DNA of 64,000 nt, taken from positions 62,001 to 126,000 of the forward strand of contig NZ_JAJAGO010000003.1 of the NCBI RefSeq assembly GCF_025165795.1, written 5' to 3'. This document shows, in pieces, positions 18,401 to 26,013 of the stretch. The translations under genes were made by a program, and so were the position numbers. How positions within the stretch are numbered: position 1 is the first letter of the stretch; each line of letters opens with the position of its first letter. The notes under the pieces were generated by a model, which saw only the letters and a list, made by a program, of their open reading frames with translations, was not told where the DNA came from and searched no databases. The stretch comes from Streptomyces gossypii. GTDB taxonomy: Bacteria > Actinomycetota > Actinomycetes > Streptomycetales > Streptomycetaceae.

Positions 18401-18703
18401 GATGCGCAGGTCGACATCAACTACACGCAGAACTACAGCGCCAAACACGATCTGGACGTGATCGTTATTCCCCGAGGTGAGCAGTTGGCCGCCGACGGTG
18501 AGGGTGATGTGGCAGAGGGCGTGACCATGGAATGGATCTACTCCACCGACCTTTTCGACCGGTCCACCATCGTGCGGATGGCCGATGAATTCGTAGAGCT
18601 CTGCCGACGCGTCGGAACGGCGCCGGATCAGAAAATCTCCCAGCTGGCGCCGGCTGTAGAACCGGCCGCTCAGCCTGCATGGAATGAGGAGCAGACCCGA
18701 TGA
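15497..18703 (+). CDS. NRPS module 1: adenylation - carrier - condensation
   Basis: 1068 aa. The A domain spans residues 1-500: A3 YTSGSTGRPKG 153-163, A5 NHYGPTE 293-299, A7 YRTGDLG 381-387 and A10 Lys490 in GVSGKVN. The carrier domain has phosphopantetheine Ser547 in IELGAHSLLM. The C-terminal condensation domain spans about 602-1050 with intact HHFIHDG at 738-744. There is no starter C, epimerase or TE domain. My reading of the specificity positions (235, 236, 239, 278, 299, 301, 322, 330, 331) is D-A-L-D-V-A-H-V-T, which I cannot assign to a substrate. The protein loads amino acid 1, and its C domain must work with module 2 on the next protein. Stop and next start overlap as ATGA, giving stoichiometric coupling. 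The RBS is weak (GGATGG). Confidence 0.92.
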   Translation: MPASLIQRFEHFAAATPDAVALVFRETTLTYGELDALACAYSKRLAAMGVRPGDLVGVLADPGSEMVAALLGILKSRAGYLPLDPEYPPHRLSYLIEDADASALIVQSRFADRIPEAAPAVLPLEGVELERSPTTRGGKPEERGADDLLYVIYTSGSTGRPKGVRVESSSVANLLDAAGDFYKLTPDDVTLFSYSFTFDAAVLQIFAPLAYGARLVVAGAEERRDVGRLAQLADQHGTTVWDMVPAMLAQLVELPDLSDRCGSLRLVVAGADVLPPALAEQFRKALPSCALQNHYGPTEGTVTTTVWSCGSGEDSASVPIGFPIRGVSVHLLDPDGAPVPDGELGEIWIGGDGLAAGYHNRPELTAERFVADLSTAGGRRYRTGDLGRFRADGALEFHGRADRQLAVRGFRVEPGEIESALCADPSVQSAAVTVRSSAQDAVLVAYVSPAAGHRIDVPQLRERVAETLPEYMRPNLFVAMDKLPYGVSGKVNYQALPEPPSGRPELSAPYVPPAGVQEQAVAAIVVRVLKVEQVGRQDNFIELGAHSLLMTRVATQLREEFQVEVPVSVVFEQPTVAGLAHWLSTEGESSGPAVPGPVPVDRVGPVPLSLAQEQVWCLGKLAPESIAYSTQAYLDIRGSLSVSLLEDALSEVVRRHEVLRTAFVERDGKPQQVVREPFRMRVQVEDLSGEPEEIREILATDRMEEIISRPFDVGRPPLFRWMLFKLASDRHQLLLVEHHFIHDGWSFGILMEELQECYRAFSAGDEPNLTELPIQFADYAVWQRDWLNTDAAQQQLDFWQQKLAGAESLLPLPTDRPRPAVQSHHGDAVVVSLPRDVYGRLRQLAGVSGDTGYMVMTSVFTMLMHQYTGKEDVVVAISLANRRYEATEHLIGMLINGGLLRADLTGDPTFDELRKRVAAAALEIYRNQDYPFSKLVEHLNPERSLSYNPLYQVAFSYHDARVPRMSLGDAQVDINYTQNYSAKHDLDVIVIPRGEQLAADGEGDVAEGVTMEWIYSTDLFDRSTIVRMADEFVELCRRVGTAPDQKISQLAPAVEPAAQPAWNEEQTR

Positions 18704-21700
18704 ACGCTTTCGACCTGAGCCCGTCCGACTCGGTACTGGCGCTCTTTGAGACATACGTCGAGAAATCCCCGGATGCCCCGGCCGTGGAGTTCGCGACGGA
18801 GCTGCTCACCTACCAGGAGCTGAACTCGTGGGCCTCGGCCCTCGCGGGGCAGCTGAGTGAGGCCGGCGCGGGGCCGGGGAAGGCGATAGCGATCGCGGCG
18901 TGGCCGAGTCTGGAGATGGTGGCCGCCACCATCGGTGTGCTGAAGACCGGCGCGGCATACGTGCCTCTCGATCCCGGATATCCGCGTGAGCGGCTCACGT
19001 ACCTGGTGTCGGACTCGGGCGCCGAACGCGTCCTGGCGCCCGAGTACCTGGCCGACGACCTCGGCTACCTCCCGGTCCCGGTGCTGGCGATGCCCGACCG
19101 TGGTACGACCGCGGAGCAGCCCACACCCCCCGCCGCTCAGACGCGCACCAGTCCTGGGCTGGCCGACCCCGCCTACATCGTGTACACCTCCGGGACCACG
19201 GGTCAGCCCAAGGGTGTGGAGGTCGCACACGTGAGCCTGGCGAACACCCTGAGCGTCATCCGCGAGCACAGCGACTACCAGCCCACCGACGTTGCCCTGC
19301 TGAAGTACGCCTTCAACTTCGACTCGTCGGTCATCGAGATGTTCGCCCCGCTCACCAGCGGTGCACGGCTGGTGATCGCCGCGGAGGACGAGCGGAAGGA
19401 CCCCGTCCGCCTGGTGGACCTGATACGTCAGCACTCCGTCACTGTCATCGACTCGGTCCCGCTGCTCCTGGACCAGATTCTCGAGGTGCCCGGCGTGGGC
19501 CAGGCGTGTGGTTCGCTGCGCCTGGTGGTCTCCGGCGGCGACGTACTGGGCCCCGAGGTGGTGTCCAGGTTCTTCCAGACACTGCCGACAGCGGAACTTC
19601 GGAACCACTACGGCCCGACCGAGACCACCAACGACTCGACCATCTGGCGCTGTGACCGCGACAACCCGGAGGAGACGGTGCCCATCGGCTTCCCGGTCCG
19701 GAACACGTTCGTGTACCTGCTCGACGAGCAGCGGCGACCGGTGCCCACCGGCACTGTCGGGGAGATCTACATCGGCGGAGCCGGAATCGCGCGAGGCTAC
19801 CGCAACCAGCCCGAACTGACGGCAGAGCGCTTTCTGCCGGATCCGTTCACCGCCGCCTCGCCCCGGATGTATCGGACCGGTGACCTCGGGGTGTGCCGCG
19901 AGGACGGAGCTCTGCTGTTTCAGGGGCGCGCAGACCGCCAGCTCAGCATGCGGGGCTTCCGGGTGGAGCCCGAGGAGATCGAGGCCGCCCTGGTGAACCA
20001 CCCGACGGTCCGGCGTGCCGCGGTGACCGCGGACGCCTCCTCGGCGACACAGCGCCTGGTCGCCTATGTCGCGCCCGCATCTCCCGAGGACCTGCCGTCA
20101 GGCGCGACGCTCCGCGCTCATCTGGAATCCGTCCTGCCCAGCCACATGGTCCCGACGCACTACGTGGTCCTGGGCGACCTCCCGCTCAACGCGAACGGCA
20201 AGATCGACCACGCGGCGCTTCCCGCGCCCGGCGACGAGCGCCCGGAGCTCGGAGTCCCCATGATTCCGCCCTCGACACCGGATCAGCGCCGTCTCGCGGA
20301 CATCTGGCAGTCCGTGCTGAACGTCAGCCCGATCGGACTACGGGACAACTTCTTCGCGCTCGGCGGCCATTCCGTGCTGGCCATCGCGGCCGTCAGTCAG
20401 ATCCGTACGGAGCTCGGGGTCGATCTGCCGCTGTCGGCGATCTTCCAGAACCCCACCGTGGAGGCGGTGGCCGAGTCCGTCGAGCGCGAACGCTCCGGTG
20501 GCGGAGACCAGGAGAACACCGCCGAGTTGCACCGGACGCTACGGCGTGACGCCGAGGTGAACCTCCCAAAGGTGTCGCCAACCGAGGCGGACCTGGCCCG
20601 GGTGACGTCCCCCGGCCACGTCCTGATCACCGGTGCCACCGATTTCCTCGGGGCCCATCTGCTGGGGGAGTTGCTCCGGGCGGCAGACGCCAGGATCACC
20701 TGCCTTGTCCACGGCGAGGAGAAGCGAGCACGTACCCGACTGCGGGCCGCCCTGCACGTCCACGGTGTGGAGCCGACCGGACTCGACGACGTCACGGTGC
20801 TCGCGGCTGACTTGCGGCTGCCCGCCCTCGGTCTGCCGGAGACGACCTTCGCCGAGCTCGCCGAGAGCGTCGACGCGGTCTTCCACACGGGATGCGTGGA
20901 GAATCTCGCCCGCCCCTACAGCGCCCTCAGGGCTGCCAACGTATCGGCGACCAGCGAGGTCATCCGCTTGGCGACAATGGGCGCGGTCAAGGCCGTCCAC
21001 TACTCGTCGACCGTTTCGGTGATGCCGTGGAAGTCCGCGCGCCCCGGGCAGCCGGGAGGGTCTGGGCGGACGTGGCCCGAGCGGCCCGTCCCCACGCCGG
21101 ATGGTCTGACGTACGGCTTCGCCCAGTCCAAGTGGGTGGCCGAGCAGCTGATCCACTCCGCGCAGCGAGCCGGGATACCCGCCACGGTCATGCGACTCGG
21201 GCGGATCGTCGGCAGCACCGTCAGCGGTCGCTGGCCGAGGGAGGACCTGGCTCGCCGACTGCTGATCGGGGCAGCGGCAGCAGGTGCGCTGCCGCAGCGT
21301 GAGGTGGCGGAGCCCTGGATCTCGGTCGAGTACGCGACGGCGGCCGTCCGGGCCATCGCCGCGAGGCCCGACTCGTTCGGTGAAGTCTTCCACGTCACGG
21401 ACGGCACCATGGTCGATTCGCACCTGCTCGCGCGCTGGCTTCGGGAGAGCGGCTTCACCACAAGGGTCCTGCCGATCGGCGAATGGTCCGAGGAAGTCGC
21501 CAAGAACCCCGAGAATCCTGCCTATTCACTGCTGGGAGTGCTCGCCGAAGCCGAACAGGAGTCGTCGGGTACGGGCGGGGCGGATGCGAACCCCTTCGGT
21601 GACGCCCACACCCGAGCTGCGTTCGCGGACCGGCCCGGGCCCTGGGCGATCACCGGTGACCTGGTGCTCCGTCTGCTCACGGACGCCACGGCCTCGGGAG

Positions 21701-21741
21701 AGATCGCGCAGCCGCCCACCGCGCCCGCACAGGGAGCCTGA
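18700..21741 (+). CDS. NRPS module 2: adenylation - carrier - thioester reductase-like (R) domain
   Basis: 1013 aa. The A domain spans residues 1-510 (A3 YTSGTTGQPKG, YRTGDLG 391-397, A10 Lys501). The carrier has Ser558 (FALGGHSVLA). The R domain spans about 635-1000. The specificity reading is D-S-I-D-V-S-H-N-D, unassigned. The two A domains resemble each other and probably arose by duplication. In the R domain the NADPH motif reads TGATDFLG, with Asp648 where the second Gly is expected. The catalytic YxxxK reads F-A-Q-S-K, with Phe807 instead of Tyr and Lys811 kept. Reductive release as an aldehyde is therefore doubtful. A non-redox R*-type release (as in Dieckmann-cyclising R* domains) or hand-over to the ATP-grasp partner is possible. 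Confidence 0.9.
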   Translation: MNAFDLSPSDSVLALFETYVEKSPDAPAVEFATELLTYQELNSWASALAGQLSEAGAGPGKAIAIAAWPSLEMVAATIGVLKTGAAYVPLDPGYPRERLTYLVSDSGAERVLAPEYLADDLGYLPVPVLAMPDRGTTAEQPTPPAAQTRTSPGLADPAYIVYTSGTTGQPKGVEVAHVSLANTLSVIREHSDYQPTDVALLKYAFNFDSSVIEMFAPLTSGARLVIAAEDERKDPVRLVDLIRQHSVTVIDSVPLLLDQILEVPGVGQACGSLRLVVSGGDVLGPEVVSRFFQTLPTAELRNHYGPTETTNDSTIWRCDRDNPEETVPIGFPVRNTFVYLLDEQRRPVPTGTVGEIYIGGAGIARGYRNQPELTAERFLPDPFTAASPRMYRTGDLGVCREDGALLFQGRADRQLSMRGFRVEPEEIEAALVNHPTVRRAAVTADASSATQRLVAYVAPASPEDLPSGATLRAHLESVLPSHMVPTHYVVLGDLPLNANGKIDHAALPAPGDERPELGVPMIPPSTPDQRRLADIWQSVLNVSPIGLRDNFFALGGHSVLAIAAVSQIRTELGVDLPLSAIFQNPTVEAVAESVERERSGGGDQENTAELHRTLRRDAEVNLPKVSPTEADLARVTSPGHVLITGATDFLGAHLLGELLRAADARITCLVHGEEKRARTRLRAALHVHGVEPTGLDDVTVLAADLRLPALGLPETTFAELAESVDAVFHTGCVENLARPYSALRAANVSATSEVIRLATMGAVKAVHYSSTVSVMPWKSARPGQPGGSGRTWPERPVPTPDGLTYGFAQSKWVAEQLIHSAQRAGIPATVMRLGRIVGSTVSGRWPREDLARRLLIGAAAAGALPQREVAEPWISVEYATAAVRAIAARPDSFGEVFHVTDGTMVDSHLLARWLRESGFTTRVLPIGEWSEEVAKNPENPAYSLLGVLAEAEQESSGTGGADANPFGDAHTRAAFADRPGPWAITGDLVLRLLTDATASGEIAQPPTAPAQGA

Positions 21742-21818
21742 AGGCGGCACGGACCACATCCCCCAGCACAGCCAGAACCCCGAATCCACAACCCGGAACA
21801 GCAGTGAGAGAAGGAAAC

Positions 21819-23057
21819 GTGGTGGACCCCACCAGCCCGGCGCGCGTCATCGGCGCGGCCTGGACCGAAGCACGCGTACGGGAGTTCTGCTCCACGTACG
21901 CCGGCCCGAAGGTCATACCGTTCGCCGAGAGCGTCCCGCTCCGCTATGACCTGACGGAGGTCCGCAAGGCAGTGCCGCGGATCCTCCAGGCGCAGCGGGT
22001 GATTCTGAAGCACCTCCTGTCCCGGATGGCGCCTGCCGAAGTGCTCGGACTCCTCGGCGTCCCAGCGGAGTTGGCGCCATGGATACCGATCTTCGCGGAC
22101 CCCGACGGCGCCGAGCTGCCGACCTTGCGCGTCGACCTCATTCCGTCCCCGGACGGCTCGGCCTGGATGTGCGAGCTGAACGTCGATTCCAGTATCGGAG
22201 GCGCCGAGACGGCGCAGTTCCGGCGCTTCGAGGAGATCTCGACGGGCGGTGTGATCCACTCCACGCCGTTCGAGGACCTGTCCGCCCTCCTGGCCCGCAT
22301 CATGCGGGACCGCGGGCTGACCGAGATCTGTCTCCTGGACTGGAGCTACTGGGACGACTACGGCTCGTACAACTTCGAGTGGATGATCAAGTCGCTGGAG
22401 TACTGCCTTCCGGCCGGGACCCGGGTGTTCTACGCGACCGAGAAGGTGGACCTGGACCTGATCGGCGGTCAGACGCTGGTCTACCGGTGCTTCATGAGCG
22501 AGGACGCCCTGCTCGACCTGGACTTCGTCGCCGCTGTCTTCGACCGGGCCGGCCATGTGCTGGGCGACTTCTCCGGAGAGGTGATGGGCAGCAAGGTCTG
22601 GATGGCGTTGCTGCACGATGCCGAATACCGCGCGCTGCTCGACAAACCACTCCTCGAGGCCGTAGACCGGACCATTCCGGAGACCTGCCTCGTGAGCGAG
22701 GCGAACGTCGACGAGGTGCTGGCGGAGAAGGAAGCGTTCTTCTTCAAGACGGCGACGGACTTCGGCGGAGCGGGGACCATGGACGGCGGGGAGGTCGACC
22801 GGGCGGACATCCGGGAAAAGATCGTCTACGGAGAGAAGCGATGGGTGGCCCAACGACTCGTCCCTCCGGCCGAGTTCGATGTCCGTCTGGTCGGCGAGTC
22901 CGAGGCCCGTTCCCGGGAGAGCATCCTCGGCCTGTACCTCTACGGGGGCAGGTGGTCAGGTGTCCTCGTGCGGAGCCGCTCGGACTCGACAGTGATCAAT
23001 CTGGCCAAGGGCGCGGCGATCGGCTGGGGGTACGAGGTGTCCGCTGATGAGGGGTGA
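21819..23057 (+). CDS. ATP-grasp-like ligase (circularly permuted / glutathionylspermidine-synthase-like)
   Basis: About 412 aa. GTG 21819 or 21822 follows GAGAAGGA. A farther GTG at 21804 lacks spacing. Motifs are spread as in circularly permuted ATP-grasp proteins: WMCELNVDSSIGGAE (Glu/Asn metal site), AFFFKTATDFGGAGT (nucleotide Lys and Gly-rich loop), KRWVAQRLVPP (hinge), then LGLYLYGGRWSGVLVRSRSD and INLAKGAAIGW (late Arg/Asn metal and phosphate contacts). Enzymes of this class join a carboxylate to an amine using ATP. In this operon the acceptor or donor could be the NRPS product, the NHLP-like protein, or a free amino acid, by analogy with the peptide ligase PGM1 of pheganomycin. The stop overlaps the MFS gene by 11 bp. 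Confidence 0.65.
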   Translation: MVDPTSPARVIGAAWTEARVREFCSTYAGPKVIPFAESVPLRYDLTEVRKAVPRILQAQRVILKHLLSRMAPAEVLGLLGVPAELAPWIPIFADPDGAELPTLRVDLIPSPDGSAWMCELNVDSSIGGAETAQFRRFEEISTGGVIHSTPFEDLSALLARIMRDRGLTEICLLDWSYWDDYGSYNFEWMIKSLEYCLPAGTRVFYATEKVDLDLIGGQTLVYRCFMSEDALLDLDFVAAVFDRAGHVLGDFSGEVMGSKVWMALLHDAEYRALLDKPLLEAVDRTIPETCLVSEANVDEVLAEKEAFFFKTATDFGGAGTMDGGEVDRADIREKIVYGEKRWVAQRLVPPAEFDVRLVGESEARSRESILGLYLYGGRWSGVLVRSRSDSTVINLAKGAAIGWGYEVSADEG

Positions 23058-24285
23058 ACTCCGCCGGCTCCTGGTGATCGACGGCATCGTGAGCCTGATG
23101 GGGTTCGCCTACTACACAGTCTTCATCGCGGCCATGTTCGAGCTGACCGGGCGCACCGCCGATGTCGGGATCATCGCCGCCGCGACGGTGTTGCCCTCCC
23201 TGCTGATCGTGCTGACGGCCGGGAGGTTCATGGCGCGGTTCTCCGCCCGGAGGACGGTGTCGATGTTCACCGTCGCGCGGGTCGTGGCGTTCGTCGTGGC
23301 CGTCTTCGTACCGGAGACCATGGCCAGCCTGCTGGTGATCACCGCGCTGAACAGCCTGATTCAGCAGGCCGTACGGGGCGCGAAGCGGACACTTGACGCC
23401 GAGCGCCTCCAGCCGGAGGAGCGCCGACCGTACAACGCGAAAAGGACGATGCTGGGAAACCTCGTCCTGATCGCCGGACCGGCACTCGGCGGCTTGGGCA
23501 TCACGATGCTGGGTCTGACCTGGTGCCTGATCATCGGCGCGGTCGCGAACGTGGTCATCGTGATCGCGATGAGCTCGCTGTCGAGCCGGGACGAGGAGGT
23601 GAAGGCGACTGCCGACAGCGGTGCCTCGGCGTCAGCGACCGCTTCGCTGCATCACCTTCGCACCGTTCCGGTCGTGCTCTCCATGATCGCGATGTATTGC
23701 CTCGTCGTCGTGATCCTGGAAGTCGAATCGCCGCTGATGTTCCCCTTCGTCAAGGAGGTCTACCAACTTGACGGCCAGTTCGTCGGCACCCTGCTGGGGC
23801 TCGGCGGGCTCGGCGGAATCGTCGGCGCGTACCTGGCCAAGCGGTACCCGAAGGTCTTCACCGAGTCGTCCCTGTCGCTGATGATCGTCTTCGACGGGAT
23901 CGTCTTCCTGACCTTCACGCAGGTGCACGACATGTACGTGGCCTGTGCGTTGTTCACCTTGATGGGGATGATGGGCGCGGTCGCCGTGGTCCTCATCGAG
24001 GAAGCCGTCCAGGAACACGTCCATGCTGTTCACCGGCCCTTCGTGTTCTCGGTCATGCAGTTCGCGGCCGGAGCCGGCGGCGCGACCCTGGGGATCCTGG
24101 CGGCGGTCATCGCCGGATCGGTCGGTTCGAAGCTCGTACTCGCCTGGTGTGGCGGGGCGGAGATCGTCATGGGCCTGGCCTGCGCGCTCATCTGGTGGGC
24201 GGCGCGAGCTCGTGCCCGGACTCGCGAACCGGTCACCCTCCACTCGACAGACAAGGACCCTGAACCGGTCACCAGAACGGAATGA
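23047..24285 (+). CDS. MFS transporter, probable exporter of the cluster product
   Basis: 412 aa with about 12 hydrophobic segments and a central loop (SSLSSRDEEVKATADSGASA). The inter-helix basic motif is seen at GRFMARFSARRTVSMF. It resembles the two-times-six-helix drug or metabolite exporters found at the ends of peptide antibiotic operons. Its ATG lies inside the 3' end of the ATP-grasp gene, so the two are translationally coupled. It is the last gene of the operon and is followed 83 bp later by an IS remnant, so the cluster may have lost genes on this side. Export and self-resistance are inferred. Confidence 0.85.
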   Translation: MRGELRRLLVIDGIVSLMGFAYYTVFIAAMFELTGRTADVGIIAAATVLPSLLIVLTAGRFMARFSARRTVSMFTVARVVAFVVAVFVPETMASLLVITALNSLIQQAVRGAKRTLDAERLQPEERRPYNAKRTMLGNLVLIAGPALGGLGITMLGLTWCLIIGAVANVVIVIAMSSLSSRDEEVKATADSGASASATASLHHLRTVPVVLSMIAMYCLVVVILEVESPLMFPFVKEVYQLDGQFVGTLLGLGGLGGIVGAYLAKRYPKVFTESSLSLMIVFDGIVFLTFTQVHDMYVACALFTLMGMMGAVAVVLIEEAVQEHVHAVHRPFVFSVMQFAAGAGGATLGILAAVIAGSVGSKLVLAWCGGAEIVMGLACALIWWAARARARTREPVTLHSTDKDPEPVTRTE

Positions 24286-24367
24286 CCAGCCGCGCCCGAT
24301 CCGAAGGTGCGCTAGTTTCCTGCACCAATTGTTGATCGTTAGTTGTTCTGTGACTTCTACGGGACCT

Positions 24368-25716
24368 CGCCCAAGGCTGGGTGATCAACGTTTTCACAGG
24401 TCACGCAAGGGAGTTGAAGGATCCTCGACGCAGAGCAACGGAGCTCGTTGGTACAGGCAGTCGACCAAGACAGCTTGTCCCGAAGGAGCTCCGTTGCCCC
24501 GTCATTGTGTCCTGTCGCCTCGCTGGCGGCCGTCACCCGTACGGTCACGGTGGCCGCGGGCCGGTTCGCTCCCGGGCATCTGGGGGAGCTGACCGCGGTC
24601 GTGCCGTTCGAGCTTGTGGACGCGGTCCTTGCGGAGACGACGACCGTGCGGCGGCGGCTGCGTGATTCCGTCGCGGGTCGGGGTCTACTTCCTGCTGGCG
24701 ATGTGTTTGTTTCCCGAGGTTGGCTATCGCCTCGTCTGGGACAAGCTGACCGCGGGTCCGGGATACCGGTGGTCTGTCCATCGGCGAAGGCATTGCGTGG
24801 CCTGCGCCGACGGCTCCTACCTGTCGGTGATAGGCACCGTGAAAGTGCGGGTCATCGACGCACAGATCGCCGTAACCTGCGGTGACGGCAGGTCCTTCAC
24901 CGACTCCTACCGGCTGGTCACCGCCCTGACCGACGCCCACCGTTACCCGGCCACCGTGCTGGTGGGTCTCTATCACGAGCGGTGGGAACACGAATCGGCG
25001 TACTACGCGCTCCGCCACACGATCATGAACGGGCGCGACCTGCGCTCCGGGGACCCGGCAGGCATCGAGCAGGAGATGTGGTCCCTGCTCTCGCTCTACC
25101 AGGCCCAGCGCACCGTGATGGTCGAGGCCGCCGAGTCCCTCCCCGGCACCGACCCGGACCGCTGCTGTTTCAGCATCGCGCTCCACACCGCCCGCGACCA
25201 GGTGATCCAGGCCACCGGCATCGCCACCACGGACACCGACACGCTCCTCGGGACGATCGGCCGTCGGATCCTGACCGGCCTGCTCCCGCCCCGCCGGCAA
25301 CGGGTCAGCACCCGCAAGGTCAAGTCAGCGATGTCCGCTACAGCGAGCGACGCGACGACGGCCACCCCGACACCAGTCGTACCGTTACCCGCCTCGACGT
25401 CACCGTCCTCGAACCCGCAGATCAGTCGCCCGCGCCGCCCAGGGTCTCCCGGGACGACCGGCCTGCCGCCCCTGCCGCACGGCGCCGACATCGCATCCTG
25501 GCCCTGCTCCAGGAAGACCCCACGCGTCTCTGGCGACCCCGCGAAATCACCGCCCACTTCGGCGACATCACCCTGGAGACCATGTGCAGACAACTGAATC
25601 GGTGGGCCGCAAGCGGCCTCATCCACAAGCTCGGCCCCGGCCTCAGTGCCGCAACACCGTGGGCTCCAGCCTCACTTGCGTGACCTGCGAAAGCGTCAAC
25701 TACCCGGCCTTGGGCG
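24368..25716 (+). mobile_element. IS4-family insertion sequence remnant with 42-bp terminal inverted repeats
   Basis: The ends 24368-24409 and 25675-25716 are imperfect inverted repeats of 42 bp (left CGCCCAAGGCTGGG..., right complement CGCCCAAGGCCGGG..., with CAGGTCACGCAAG shared). The 1349-bp element encloses one broken transposase gene. No clear target duplication is visible. It sits immediately downstream of the biosynthetic operon. Confidence 0.75.
24448..25683 (+). pseudogene. IS4-family transposase, frameshifted and internally deleted
   Basis: The N-terminal domain (RFAPGHLGELTAVVPFELVD, AETTTVRRRLRD) passes by a frameshift near 24660 into RVGVYFLLAMCLFPEVGYRL. It then jumps directly to the late part (VKVRVIDAQIAVTCGDG, VLVGLYHERWEHESAYYALR, EIEQEMWSLL-like helices). 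The middle segment with the first two acidic residues of the DDE triad is missing. YHERW with the last Glu remains. A second shift near 25320-25400 leads to a C-terminal HTH-like tail (PTRLWRPREITAHFGDITLE). It cannot transpose by itself. Confidence 0.8.
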
Positions 25717-25787
25717 TTAACCCCGGATGTTGGACACCAGAGACACTTGGATCTTGATGTCCGGGTGGATACGGAGTCCCGCACAGA

Positions 25788-25938
25788 TGGCTATGAAGCA
25801 CTATCCCGCCGAGTTCAAAGCGGACGCGGTCGCGTTGTACCGATCGCGGCCGGGAGCGACTATCAAGTCGGTCGCCGAGGACCTCGGAGTGCGCACCGAG
25901 ACGCTGCGCAACTGGATCCGGGCCGACCGACGGACGAC
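25788..25938 (+). pseudogene. IS3-family transposase orfA, 5' fragment
   Basis: About 50 residues (MAMKHYPAEFKADAVALYRS, ATIKSVAEDLGVRTETLRNW, IRADRR) are a typical IS3 OrfA helix-turn-helix start. The sequence then loses similarity and neither the leucine zipper nor orfB follows. It is a truncated insertion sequence next to the IS4 remnant. Confidence 0.75.
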
Positions 25939-26013
25939 GCTCCGGTGCTCACTCCACGACGCGTACGACGTAGTCCGCACGTCCAAGATCCTCGGTGCTG
26001 CCGCGACGGTGAC

